33,837 nucleotides of DNA from Verrucomicrobiota bacterium (lineage in GTDB: Bacteria; Verrucomicrobiota; Verrucomicrobiia; Limisphaerales; SXTU01). Position numbers and translations under genes: made by a program. The notes under the pieces are model-generated. The model was given only the letters and a program-made list of their open reading frames with translations. It did not search any database and had not been told where the DNA came from. Each line of letters starts with the position of its first letter. The stretch's first letter is position 1. The stretch is from positions 1 through 33,837 of the forward strand of contig JACRKB010000011.1 of assembly GCA_016235545.1 (NCBI GenBank). The letters are read 5' to 3'. Shown in pieces: positions 16,260 through 24,618 of this stretch.

Positions 16260-19200
16260 ATGACCAATATGTTTTCAACAGTCCGCTTTGCGGCGTTCGC
16301 CATTGTGTTCGTTCTGCACGTGGACGCCGCCGACTCCCCTGCCGGGCACGACTTCTTCGAGAACAAAATCCGCCCGCTGCTCATCGAGCATTGCCTCAAA
16401 TGTCACGACGGCGCGGCGACGGAGAAACCCAAGGGAGGCCTCGCGCTCGACACGCGAGCCGGCTGGACCAAGGGCGGCGAAAACGGCCCCGCCATCGTCC
16501 CGGGCCAACCGGACAAGTCCCTCTTCATCCGCGCGATTCGCCACACGGACAAAGACCTCCAGATGCCGCCGAAGGAAAAAAGGCTCACGCCGCAACAAAT
16601 CGCGCTCTTCGAGGAATGGGTCCGCATGGGCGCGCCCGACCCGCGCACTGGCAAGCCCTCCGGCCCGCCGCTCTCGGACCCGAACGTGGTGAAGAATCAC
16701 TGGGCGTTCCAGCCGGTGCGGGAGCCGCAGGTGCCGGCGCTGCCCGGAGAAGTGATTGGCAAGAAAGTAATTAGTAATCAGTCCACGAAGCCCAAGGCTG
16801 CCCCAACCGCGCCATCACTAATCACAAATCACTCTTCCCCGATTGACGCCTTCGTCCTCGCCAAGCTCGCGCCGAAGGGCTGGACGCTGTCCCCGCCCGC
16901 CGACAAGCGCACGCTCATCCGTCGCGCCTGTTTCGACCTGCACGGTCTGCCGCCCTCGATGGCAGAGGTCGAGGCATTCGTCGCTGACAAGTCGCCCGAC
17001 GCCTTTGCGAAACTCGTGGACAAGCTGCTTGCTTCACCACGCTACGGCGAGCGCTGGGGCCGGCACTGGCTGGATGTCGCGCGCTACGCGGATACGAAGG
17101 GCTACCTCGCCGGCGACGAGCAGCGGCGGTTCGCCTTCAGCTACACCTACCGCGACTACGTCATCCGCAGCTTCAACGAGGACACGCCTTACGACCGGTT
17201 CCTTATGGAGCAGGTAGCCGCCGACCAGCTTCAGCTCGGCGAGGACAAGCGCCCTCTTGCGGGCCTGGGCTTTCTCACGCTGGGCCGCCGTTTCCTGAAC
17301 AACGTCAACGACATCATTGACGACCGGATTGACGTGGTGACGCGCGGCACGATGGGGCTGACCGTCCAGTGCGGACGTTGCCACGACCACAAATACGACC
17401 CGGTCTCGACTGCGGAGTATTACAGCCTCCACGGCATCTTCGCCTCCAGCCAGGAGCCGGCGGAGAAACCACTGCTTGGCATCAAGCCCGACCCAGGGGC
17501 GCACGCGGCCTACCTCGCCGAGAAGAAGAAGCACGAAGACGACCTGGAGAAATACCGAGTCGAGCAACTCGACAAGCAGCTCGGGATGCTCCGCAAGCGC
17601 ACCGCTGACTACCTGCTCGCCGCCGACGAGGTCAGCCCGCAAGTCGCCCGCGCTTCCGCGACCGCCCAGCGCCGGGACCGCGACAAGTATTTCCAGGAGC
17701 GCAAGCTCGTCCCCGCCGTCGTGCGCCGCTGGCAGGATTTTCTCGCCAAGTCCTCGAACGCGCAGACGCCGGACCCGGTCTGGTCCCTCTGGCACGCATA
17801 CGCGAAGCTTCCCGATGCGACCTTTGACTCCGGGGCTCCTCACGCAACACGCAGCACGCAGCACGCTTCTCCGCTTGTCGCCGCCGCCTTCGCCAATCCG
17901 CCGAAGTCCATGAAGGAGGTCGCCGAGCGCTACGGCAAGCTGCTCACCGACGCTGACGCAGCAGCGCCGCACGCGGACAAGGAGAAGGAAGCCTTGCGCC
18001 TCGCCCTGCGCGCCGCCGACGCGCCGCCGAACCTGCCCGCGCCGGAGAACGACACCTTGCTCGAAGACGCGCGCCCGCGCCTGCGCCAGTTGAAGGCAAA
18101 GGTGGACGAAGTGGACGCCACGCATCCCGGCGCGCCGCCGCGCGCGATGGCGCTCGTGGACCGCGACCCGCCCACGCGCCCATACATCTTCGTGCGCGGC
18201 AACCCCGCCAACCGCGGCCCCGAGGTGGAGCGTGGCTTCCCGAAGGTCGCGTCGCTCGGTCAGCCCGTGATCTTTCCGGCGAAGTCCAGCGGCCGCCTCG
18301 AACTCGCCCGCGCCATCGCGAGCAAGGACAACCCGCTCACGGCGCGCGTCCTCGTGAACCGCGTCTGGGGCTGGCACTTCGGGCAGGGCCTCGTTCGCAC
18401 GCCCAGTGACTTCGGCGTCCGCAGCGATCCGCCCTCACACCCGGAGTTGCTCGACTGGCTGGCCACGCGCTTCGTCGCCGCCGGTTGGAGCATCAAGCAG
18501 CTGCACAAGGTCATCCTGCTCTCCGCGACCTACCAGCAGGCCAGCGACGACCGCGCCGAGTGCGTGAAGGCCGACCCCGCGAACACGCTGCTGTGGAAGT
18601 TCAACCGCCAGCGCCTCGACTTCGAGCAGCTCCGCGATTCGCTCCTGCTCGCGTCCGGCAAGCTCGACCTCACGCCCGGCGGCCTGCCCGTGGACCTGAC
18701 CGCGCAGCCCTTTGCCACGCGCCGCACGGCTTACGGCTACATTGACCGGCAGAATCTCCCCGCGATGTTCCGCACGTTCGACTTTGCCAGCCCGGACGTG
18801 AGCGCGTCGCAGCGCTTCCAGACCACCGTGCCTCAGCAGGCGCTCTTCCTCATGAACGCGCCGTTTGTGTTGCAGCAGGCGCAGGCTCTCGCCACGCGCG
18901 ATGACTTCAAGAAATTCACGACTGACGACGCGCGCATCGGCTTCCTCTACGAGACCATTTTTCAGCGCCGCCCCGCAGCCGAGGAGGTGGCGATGGCCAG
19001 GACATTCCTCACCGCGCCCGGCGAAGGTGCCGCTGAGTCCGCGCCAAAGGCCGGCTGGCACTACGGCTACGGCGAGTTCGACGAGGCCGCGAAACGGGTG
19101 AAGAGCTTCACGCCCTTCGCCTTCTTCACGGGCGGACAGTGGCAGGTGGGGCGCGATTTCCCCGACAAGGAGTTCGGCCATCTCCTTCTCCGCGCCGAGG

Positions 19201-19667
19201 GCGGTCATCCCGGACAAAACCAATCGCGCGCCGTCATCCGCCGTTGGGTCGCACCGCGCGACGGCACGGTGGCGGTATCGGGCACGCTGTCGCACGCGAA
19301 CCCCCAGGGCGACGGAGTGCAGGGGCGCGTCGTGAGCAGCCGCGCGGGCGTGGTCGCCGAGGCGGTGGCGCAGAATGGTTCCGCCGAGCTGAGGGCGACG
19401 GACTTGGCGGTGAAAGCCGGTGGCATCGTGGACTTTATCGCCGACTGCCGCGCGAACTCGAACAGTGACAGCTTCGAGTGGGCGCCAAAGCTCAAGTTCA
19501 CCGACCTCGCGCGCCGCTCCAAGCAGTCCCCGCCGGGCTACGAAGCCGAATGGGATGCAAAGGTGGACTTCGCCAAGCCACGCGCCGAAGCGCCGAAGAA
19601 TCTGACAGCCTGGGAGAAGCTCGCCCACATCCTCCTTGTCTCGAATGAGGCGGCATTTATGGATTGA
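16260..19667 (+). CDS. PSCyt1-DUF1549-DUF1553 planctomycete-type cytochrome protein
   Basis: A 1135-residue exported protein of a family greatly expanded in Planctomycetes and Verrucomicrobiota, thought to take part in extracellular polymer degradation. ATG 16260 gives a signal peptide (cut near HVDAADS); an upstream TTG is less likely. CLKCH (45-49) is a heme c site in the PSCyt1 domain. DUF1549 starts near 194 (SPIDAFVLAKL) and DUF1553 near 677 (RLELARAIASKDNP). Residues about 932-1110 are an extra beta-rich domain before the normal family end. Two heptamer arrays are translated in linkers (about 164-192 and 528-537). The DUF1501 gene that usually follows is absent. The enzymatic role is unproven. 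Confidence 0.9.
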   Translation: MTNMFSTVRFAAFAIVFVLHVDAADSPAGHDFFENKIRPLLIEHCLKCHDGAATEKPKGGLALDTRAGWTKGGENGPAIVPGQPDKSLFIRAIRHTDKDLQMPPKEKRLTPQQIALFEEWVRMGAPDPRTGKPSGPPLSDPNVVKNHWAFQPVREPQVPALPGEVIGKKVISNQSTKPKAAPTAPSLITNHSSPIDAFVLAKLAPKGWTLSPPADKRTLIRRACFDLHGLPPSMAEVEAFVADKSPDAFAKLVDKLLASPRYGERWGRHWLDVARYADTKGYLAGDEQRRFAFSYTYRDYVIRSFNEDTPYDRFLMEQVAADQLQLGEDKRPLAGLGFLTLGRRFLNNVNDIIDDRIDVVTRGTMGLTVQCGRCHDHKYDPVSTAEYYSLHGIFASSQEPAEKPLLGIKPDPGAHAAYLAEKKKHEDDLEKYRVEQLDKQLGMLRKRTADYLLAADEVSPQVARASATAQRRDRDKYFQERKLVPAVVRRWQDFLAKSSNAQTPDPVWSLWHAYAKLPDATFDSGAPHATRSTQHASPLVAAAFANPPKSMKEVAERYGKLLTDADAAAPHADKEKEALRLALRAADAPPNLPAPENDTLLEDARPRLRQLKAKVDEVDATHPGAPPRAMALVDRDPPTRPYIFVRGNPANRGPEVERGFPKVASLGQPVIFPAKSSGRLELARAIASKDNPLTARVLVNRVWGWHFGQGLVRTPSDFGVRSDPPSHPELLDWLATRFVAAGWSIKQLHKVILLSATYQQASDDRAECVKADPANTLLWKFNRQRLDFEQLRDSLLLASGKLDLTPGGLPVDLTAQPFATRRTAYGYIDRQNLPAMFRTFDFASPDVSASQRFQTTVPQQALFLMNAPFVLQQAQALATRDDFKKFTTDDARIGFLYETIFQRRPAAEEVAMARTFLTAPGEGAAESAPKAGWHYGYGEFDEAAKRVKSFTPFAFFTGGQWQVGRDFPDKEFGHLLLRAEGGHPGQNQSRAVIRRWVAPRDGTVAVSGTLSHANPQGDGVQGRVVSSRAGVVAEAVAQNGSAELRATDLAVKAGGIVDFIADCRANSNSDSFEWAPKLKFTDLARRSKQSPPGYEAEWDAKVDFAKPRAEAPKNLTAWEKLAHILLVSNEAAFMD
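16752..16835. repeat. Inverted pair of heptamer arrays inside the PSCyt/DUF1549 gene
   Basis: The left array is gtgattg, gcaagaa, agtaatt, agtaatc (16752-16779). The right array is tcactaa, tcacaaa, tcactct (16815-16835). Translation is a polar, low-complexity linker (GKKVISNQST to SLITNHSS) between the heme domain and DUF1549, with the frame intact. Confidence 0.88.
17841..17868. repeat. Heptamer array inside the PSCyt/DUF1549 gene
   Basis: cacgcaa, cacgcag, cacgcag, cacgctt in an exact 7-base period, translated as HATRSTQHAS between DUF1549 and DUF1553. The same word (cacgcaa) forms the non-coding element at 30288-30361. No partner arm is seen here. Confidence 0.88.
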
Positions 19668-19735
19668 GGGGCGTTCCTGATGCGGGTTTTTGCAGATGAG
19701 GCTACCGACTCGGGCCGTTCCAAGTCTTCTCAAGT

Positions 19736-19763
19736 TTGACAGGCACGAAACCTGTTCTACGTT
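19736..19763 (+). promoter_or_regulatory. Possible sigma-70 type promoter
   Basis: TTGACA at 19736-19741, a 16-base spacer and TACGTT at 19758-19763. The -35 box is perfect but the -10 is weak. It lies about 95 bases before the first gene of the lipid cluster, which fits its position as promoter of that cluster. Confidence 0.35.
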
Positions 19764-19855
19764 GAGCCAAGACAGAGAAGCAAAATGGGCAGCACACACA
19801 GTTTAGCCTTAAGTGGCAGCGATGACCGGCCAGCGGGCCGTCTGGAGTAGCGTGG

Positions 19856-21592
19856 ATGGTTCCGCAGCAGCCGTCGCTCAGGAAGACGGAAATGCCTGCG
19901 TCGCATCCAACCGAAAAGTCAGTGTGGGACCTCCGGAGGGCCGAACTCCTCTCCTCCCTCGCCCGTCCGCCGCAGGCCGCCTTCAACCGTTCCGGTCGCC
20001 TCACCGCCCTCGCCTCCGCATCTCGCCGCATCCCGGACCGCCTGGTCGCCGAGTCGCTTGCGCAAATGCTTCAATCCGTCACCGGCGAGCGCGTGCTGCT
20101 GCTGCTGCTGGTGCCGTCGGACGCTGGCGCAACGGCGAAAGTCTGGAGCCCGATCCATTCGCTTCCGAACAACGGCTTCGCCTTCGCGGACCAGCTCCAG
20201 CATCTCGGGAGCTTCGACCGCCTCACGCTCCGGGTGACAAACCATCTGGCGGAGCGGCCTTTCCTCTCCGCCTTCTTCGGCCACTGCGCGCGGCATTTCG
20301 GCCATGTGCTCATCCATGTGGACGCGGACGCGCCCCGTCAGGCTCTCGCCGAGGCTGCGACTCGTTCCTCCGCGACCTACGTGCTCGCGCAGCAAACGGT
20401 GGACAGCCTCTTCGAGTTCAACCAGCTCGACCGCGAGCTGCGCGTCGCGCGCGACGGAGTGGCGACGGATTTGAAGCTCGTGCTCTGCCTCGAACACGAC
20501 GAGGTGCCGCAGCCGGCGGAGGATTTCATCAAGCAAATCGGCCAGCCCGCGCACCTGAACCTGCACGAGTCGCCCGCCACGATGGACTCGCTCCACTCGC
20601 ACTGCGGCGGCGTGTGGCCGGTGGCGTTCAAGTTCGACCTCCGCCGGCTCGCGCGCGAAATCGGCCGCTGCCGCGTGGGCCTCGCGCTGTCAAGCGGCGG
20701 TGCGAAGGGCCTCGCGCACGTCGGCGTGCTGCAAGTGCTGGAGGAGAACGGCATCGAGGTGGACGTCGTCGCCGGCACGAGCATGGGTGCTTACATCGGC
20801 GCGCTGTGGGCATTCGGGCACGACGGCCAGTTCCTCGGTCGCAAGGCCCGCGAGCTCGAGGGCAAGTGGGGCCTGCTCAAGCTGATTGATCCCGCCTTCC
20901 CGCCACGCCGTGGTTTCATCCACGGCCACGCGATTCGAGAGCGGCTCGAACGCAGCATCGGCGACGCGCGTTTCGAACAGCTCGCGCGGCCGTTGCATGT
21001 GGTTGCGACGCGTTTCGACACGCTGGAGCGTGTGGTGTTCAGCGCGGGCCAAGTCTCGAGCGCGGTTCACGCGAGCTGCGCGATTCCAAGCGTCTTCGTT
21101 CCCGTGCGGCTCGACGGCGAGACCTACATTGATGGCGGCGTCTCGGACCCGCTGCCGGTGGACGTGCTGCGCGAGGCGGGCGTCGAGCGTGTCATCGCGG
21201 TGAACATCATTCCCACGCCGGCCTTCCTGCGCTGCGCGCGCGAGCACGAGCGCGAGCAGGTGGACGTGAAGCGCAGCCACTTCAATTTCCTCCGGCTGCT
21301 CAACCAGCAGATCAACTATTTCGCCTACGGCAACATCCTCGACGTCACCCAGCGCGCCGTCATCGGCGGGCAGATTCGGGCCGCCGAGGATGCTTGCCGT
21401 CAGGCAGACGTTGTTCTCCGTCCGCTCGCATGCGACTCCCGCTGGCACGATTTCTCCAACCCCGGAAAATACATTTCTCTCGGCCGCCGCGTGGCCGAGG
21501 AGAACCTCACGGAAATTACAAAACTCGTGAACCGAAAGGATCCAATCCATGAGCACGAAAGTCCTCACCACGAACTGGCAGCGGCTGCCTGA
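19856..21592 (+). CDS. Patatin-like phospholipase
   Basis: A 578-residue lipid acyl hydrolase. The C-terminal half is a patatin domain: ALSSGGAKGLAHVGVLQ (277-293) is the oxyanion loop, GTSMG (307-311) carries nucleophile Ser309 and YIDGGVSDP carries catalytic Asp426. The N-terminal 270 residues (VLLLLLVPSDA near 80-89, HVLIHVDADAP near 150-160) resemble the part preceding patatin in bacterial NTE-like proteins, but there is no cyclic-nucleotide domain. ATG 19892 with AGGAAG upstream is an equally good start; use of 19856 gives 12 more residues. The 3' end overlaps the next gene by 44 bp. In this setting it probably frees fatty acids for the downstream enzymes. Confidence 0.9.
   Translation: MVPQQPSLRKTEMPASHPTEKSVWDLRRAELLSSLARPPQAAFNRSGRLTALASASRRIPDRLVAESLAQMLQSVTGERVLLLLLVPSDAGATAKVWSPIHSLPNNGFAFADQLQHLGSFDRLTLRVTNHLAERPFLSAFFGHCARHFGHVLIHVDADAPRQALAEAATRSSATYVLAQQTVDSLFEFNQLDRELRVARDGVATDLKLVLCLEHDEVPQPAEDFIKQIGQPAHLNLHESPATMDSLHSHCGGVWPVAFKFDLRRLAREIGRCRVGLALSSGGAKGLAHVGVLQVLEENGIEVDVVAGTSMGAYIGALWAFGHDGQFLGRKARELEGKWGLLKLIDPAFPPRRGFIHGHAIRERLERSIGDARFEQLARPLHVVATRFDTLERVVFSAGQVSSAVHASCAIPSVFVPVRLDGETYIDGGVSDPLPVDVLREAGVERVIAVNIIPTPAFLRCAREHEREQVDVKRSHFNFLRLLNQQINYFAYGNILDVTQRAVIGGQIRAAEDACRQADVVLRPLACDSRWHDFSNPGKYISLGRRVAEENLTEITKLVNRKDPIHEHESPHHELAAAA
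21535..21540 (+). promoter_or_regulatory. Ribosome binding site of the acyl-CoA ligase gene
   Basis: AAAGGA, eight bases before ATG 21549 and inside the patatin coding region. It supports the overlapping start. Confidence 0.7.
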
Positions 21593-23084
21593 AGCCACCG
21601 TCCGCGCCTTGCAGGCGGAGAAGCTCCACCGCTGGCTTCGCGACTCGGTGCTGCCCTTCTCCGCGCACTACCGCGAGCTGTTCCGCCAGTTGAAGCTCAC
21701 AGCTGAGGACTTTCGCTCGCTCGCCGACTTGCGCCGCCTGCCCTTCACCAGCAAGACCGACCTGCTCAACACGCCGGAGAATTCGCAGAAGGTCCGCGAC
21801 TTCCTCCTCGTCCCCGACCGCAACACCCTCTCGCGACGCCCGTCGTCCATACTCCGGGCACTGCTCCACGGCCGCGCGCATGTCGCTGCGGGATTTGAAA
21901 ATGAGTTCCGCCCCATCTTCCTCACGAGCACCACGGGCCGGAGCGCCGACCCGGTGCCGTTCCTCTACACCAACCACGACATCGCGAACCTCCAGCTCGC
22001 GGGCGAGCGCGTTTTCGGCGTGTGCGGCGCGCGACGCGAGGACAAGCTCCTGAACATGTTCCCCTACGCGCCGCACCTCGCGTTCTGGCTCACGCACTAC
22101 GGCAGCACGAGCTTCGGTGCGTTCACCGCCAGCACCGGCGGCGGCAAGGTCATGGGCACCGAGGGACAGATTCGTTTCCTCCGCAAGATTCGCCCCGACG
22201 TGCTCATCGGCATGCCGACATTCGTCTATCACGTCCTGCATCAAGCAGCGGAGGAAGGCGTGCGCTGCGAAAACCTCCGGCGCATCGTGCTCGGTGGCGA
22301 AAAGGTGCCCGACGGTATGCGCCTGAAACTGCGCAATCTCGCCCTCGAACTCGGTGCGCGCGAACTCGACGTCGTCACCACCTACGGCTTCACTGAGGCG
22401 AAGATGGCCTTCGCCGAATGCCCTGTGCCCGTGGACGAACCCTCCTCCGGCTACCATCTCTATCCCGATCTCGGCGTCGTCGAGGTGGTGGACCCGAAGA
22501 CCGGCGAACCGGTGCCGAATGGCCAGCCCGGCGAGGTTGTCTTCACCCCGCTCGACTCGCGCGGGACAGTCGTCCTCCGCTACCGCACCGGCGATTACAT
22601 TGACGGCGGCCTGACTTACGAAGCCTGCCCGCACTGCGGTCGCCAGCTCCCGCGCCTCGTCGGCAAAATCTCCCGCAGCTCCGCGTTCAAGGAAGTGCAG
22701 CTCGACAAAATCAAGGGCACGCTCGTGGACTTCAACGAGCTCGAGCACGTCCTCGACGACGCCCCGAACGTCGGCGCGTGGCAGATTGAACTCCGCAAGC
22801 TCCACGACGACCCGCTCGAAGTGGACGAACTCGTCCTGCACGTCCAGAAAATCAACGGAGCCGACGACGACCATCTCATCCACGACCTCCGCGCCCGACT
22901 CACCACGCGCTGCGAAATCTCCCCGAACCGCATCGAGTTCCACAACGCCGAGAAGATGCGCGACCTCCAGGGCGTCGGCGTGCAGCTCAAGGAACAGAAG
23001 CTCGTGGACCATCGCCCGAAGGCCCCTGTAGCGGCGGTCTGCGAACGCCGTCCCGAACCCGCCACCGCGAAGGAGGCTGCATGA
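21549..23084 (+). CDS. PaaK-like acyl-CoA ligase (AMP-forming)
   Basis: A 511-residue adenylate-forming enzyme resembling phenylacetate-CoA ligases. It would activate a carboxylic acid with ATP and join it to CoA. TSTTGRSADP (126-135) is the phosphate-binding loop, YGFTE (279-283) the second ATP motif and RYRTGDY (344-350) the ribose-binding Asp. CPHCGRQ (360-366) looks like a structural cysteine pair, seen in some PaaK-type enzymes. The last 25 residues are low complexity and partly encoded by a GGCGGTCTGCGAACGCC-type hairpin. It overlaps the patatin gene, so patatin products are the likely substrates, most probably fatty acids rather than phenylacetate; that is inference from context. Confidence 0.85.
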   Translation: MSTKVLTTNWQRLPEATVRALQAEKLHRWLRDSVLPFSAHYRELFRQLKLTAEDFRSLADLRRLPFTSKTDLLNTPENSQKVRDFLLVPDRNTLSRRPSSILRALLHGRAHVAAGFENEFRPIFLTSTTGRSADPVPFLYTNHDIANLQLAGERVFGVCGARREDKLLNMFPYAPHLAFWLTHYGSTSFGAFTASTGGGKVMGTEGQIRFLRKIRPDVLIGMPTFVYHVLHQAAEEGVRCENLRRIVLGGEKVPDGMRLKLRNLALELGARELDVVTTYGFTEAKMAFAECPVPVDEPSSGYHLYPDLGVVEVVDPKTGEPVPNGQPGEVVFTPLDSRGTVVLRYRTGDYIDGGLTYEACPHCGRQLPRLVGKISRSSAFKEVQLDKIKGTLVDFNELEHVLDDAPNVGAWQIELRKLHDDPLEVDELVLHVQKINGADDDHLIHDLRARLTTRCEISPNRIEFHNAEKMRDLQGVGVQLKEQKLVDHRPKAPVAAVCERRPEPATAKEAA

Positions 23085-23100
23085 GTGCCCGCGCCGCCAT

Positions 23101-23251
23101 CTCATTAGCACCCGGCTTCAGCCGGGTGTATCGCCCGCTCGCGAGGGCGAACCGTTTCAACGGTTTGCCCGTCCGCTCGGCAGAAACCGTTGAAACGGTT
23201 CCCGCCTCATTTTCCGTCGCTGACACCTGGCTGAAGCCAGGTGCTAATGAG
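23101..23251. repeat. Compound hairpin element, copy 2
   Basis: The outer arms 23101-23128 and 23224-23251 match at 26 of 28. Each arm is itself a hairpin, and the two mismatches are a base-pair swap within the right hairpin (ccgg to ctgg with matching ccag), so its own stem is intact. Inner palindromes around aaccgtttcaacggtt match copy 1 (1716-1870) almost exactly. It lies between the ligase and thiolase genes. Confidence 0.93.
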
Positions 23252-23278
23252 AGCGTGTCACGTCGCACCACGCCTCCC

Positions 23279-23305
23279 CATCCGCATCATCCGCGCTATC
23301 TGCGG
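23279..23305. repeat. Nonamer array in the leader of the thiolase gene
   Basis: Three nonamers, catccgcat, catccgcgc, tatctgcgg, then gcaac, ending 12 bases before the thiolase ATG at 23323. It is the same word family as 6192-6222 and 16072-16105. No Shine-Dalgarno is visible between it and the start. Confidence 0.85.
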
Positions 23306-23322
23306 GCAACCCTCTCCCTGCC

Positions 23323-24618
23323 ATGAGCGCTCCTCGCCTCGTCATCGTGGACGGCATCCGCACGCCGTTCTGCAAAATGGGCACCGACCTCGCCGCCCTC
23401 GGCGCGGACGAACTCGGCCGCATCGCCACGCAAGCCCTCCTTACCCGCACCGGCCTCGACCCCGCGCTGATTGACGAGGTCATCTTCGGCTGCGTCGGCC
23501 AGCCTGCCGACGCCGCGAACGTCGCACGCGTCATCGCCCTGCGCGCCGGCATTCCCGAACACGTCCCCGCCATCACCGTGCATCGCAACTGCGCCTCCGG
23601 CCTGGAGTCGCTCACGCAGGCTTACGAGAAGATGACTGCCGGACGGGGCTCCATCTTCCTCGTCGGCGGCGCGGAGAGCATGAGCAACTACCCGTTGCTC
23701 TACACGAAGGCGGCGGCGGAGAAGTTCGCCAAGCTCGGACGCGCAAAATCCCTCCTCGAAAAAGCCTCTGCCCTCGCCGCGTTCCGCCTCGCCGACTTCA
23801 ACCCGCGCATCACCCTCCAGCTCGGCCTCACCGACCCCGTCTGCGGCATGAACATGGGCGACACCGCCGAGTTGCTCGCCCGCGAGTCCGGCCTCAGCCG
23901 CGAGGAGCAGGACGCCTTCGCCCTCGAATCCCACAAGCGCGCCGCCGCCGCGAAGACCAAGCTGGCCGAGGAAATTTGCCCCGTCTTCAACTCCGACCCC
24001 AAAGGCAGGAACTCAAAACCCATCGTCGCCGACAACGGCGTCCGCGAATCGCAAACGATGGAAGCCCTCGCGAAGTTGAAGCCCGTCTTCGACCGCCGCC
24101 ACGGCACCGTCACCGCCGGCAACGCCTCGCAAATCACCGATGGCGCGGTCGCCTTGCTCGTGATGACCGAAGAGCGTGCCGCCGAGCTGGGCTTCACGCC
24201 CATCGGCGCGTTGCTGGGCTACGCCTACGCGGGCTGCGACCCATCGCGCATGGGCCTCGGTCCCGTCTTCGCCATCGCGAAGGCCGAGGAGAAGACCGGT
24301 CTCGCTGTGAACTACGCCGACCTTGTCGAAATCAACGAAGCCTTCGCCGCCCAGACACTCGCCGTTCTCAAGTGCTGCGAGTCGGAGAAGTTCGCCAAGA
24401 AGATGCTGGGCCGTGCGTATCCCGTCGGCGAAATCCGCCGCGACCGGCTCAACGTCAACGGCGGTGCCATCGCCCTCGGCCACCCCGTCGGCGCGACCGG
24501 CGCGCGCCTCGTGCTGACAAGCCTGAAGGAACTCAAACGACAAAACCTGAAGCGCGCGCTCGTGACCGTCTGTGTCGGCGGCGGCCAGGGCGCAGCCATC
24601 TGGCTGGAGGCGTTATGA
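23323..24618 (+). CDS. fadI: Acetyl-CoA acyltransferase (thiolase, FadI/HADHB type)
   Basis: A 431-residue thiolase that splits 3-ketoacyl-CoA with CoA, releasing acetyl-CoA, the last step of each beta-oxidation round. Nucleophile Cys90 lies in HRNCASGLES. The C-terminal GHPVGATGAR (386-395, His387) and CVGGGQGAA (Cys417) complete the active site. MEALAKLKPVF-GTVTAGNAS is typical of the trifunctional-protein beta-subunit group. The gene overlaps fadJ by ATGA, which makes equal expression of the two likely. It is the third gene of the lipid cluster. Confidence 0.94.
   Translation: MSAPRLVIVDGIRTPFCKMGTDLAALGADELGRIATQALLTRTGLDPALIDEVIFGCVGQPADAANVARVIALRAGIPEHVPAITVHRNCASGLESLTQAYEKMTAGRGSIFLVGGAESMSNYPLLYTKAAAEKFAKLGRAKSLLEKASALAAFRLADFNPRITLQLGLTDPVCGMNMGDTAELLARESGLSREEQDAFALESHKRAAAAKTKLAEEICPVFNSDPKGRNSKPIVADNGVRESQTMEALAKLKPVFDRRHGTVTAGNASQITDGAVALLVMTEERAAELGFTPIGALLGYAYAGCDPSRMGLGPVFAIAKAEEKTGLAVNYADLVEINEAFAAQTLAVLKCCESEKFAKKMLGRAYPVGEIRRDRLNVNGGAIALGHPVGATGARLVLTSLKELKRQNLKRALVTVCVGGGQGAAIWLEAL
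24606..24610 (+). promoter_or_regulatory. Ribosome binding site of fadJ
   Basis: GGAGG, four bases before ATG 24615 and within the thiolase 3' end. It fixes the fadJ start despite a longer open frame upstream. Confidence 0.75.

Noticed and set aside
17034-19799. Two long minus-strand frames (447 and 454 residues) opposite the DUF1549 gene
   Set aside because: Both are antisense to recognised domains and have shadow-type composition.
23027-23052. GGCGGTCTGCGAACGCC hairpin in the 3' end of the ligase gene
   Set aside because: It resembles a repeat word I recall from related genomes but has no second copy in the window, so it is mentioned only in the gene entry.
24009-24021. aactcaaaaccc word in the thiolase gene, like the heptamer words
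   Set aside because: Only about one and a half copies are present and there is no partner arm, so chance cannot be excluded.
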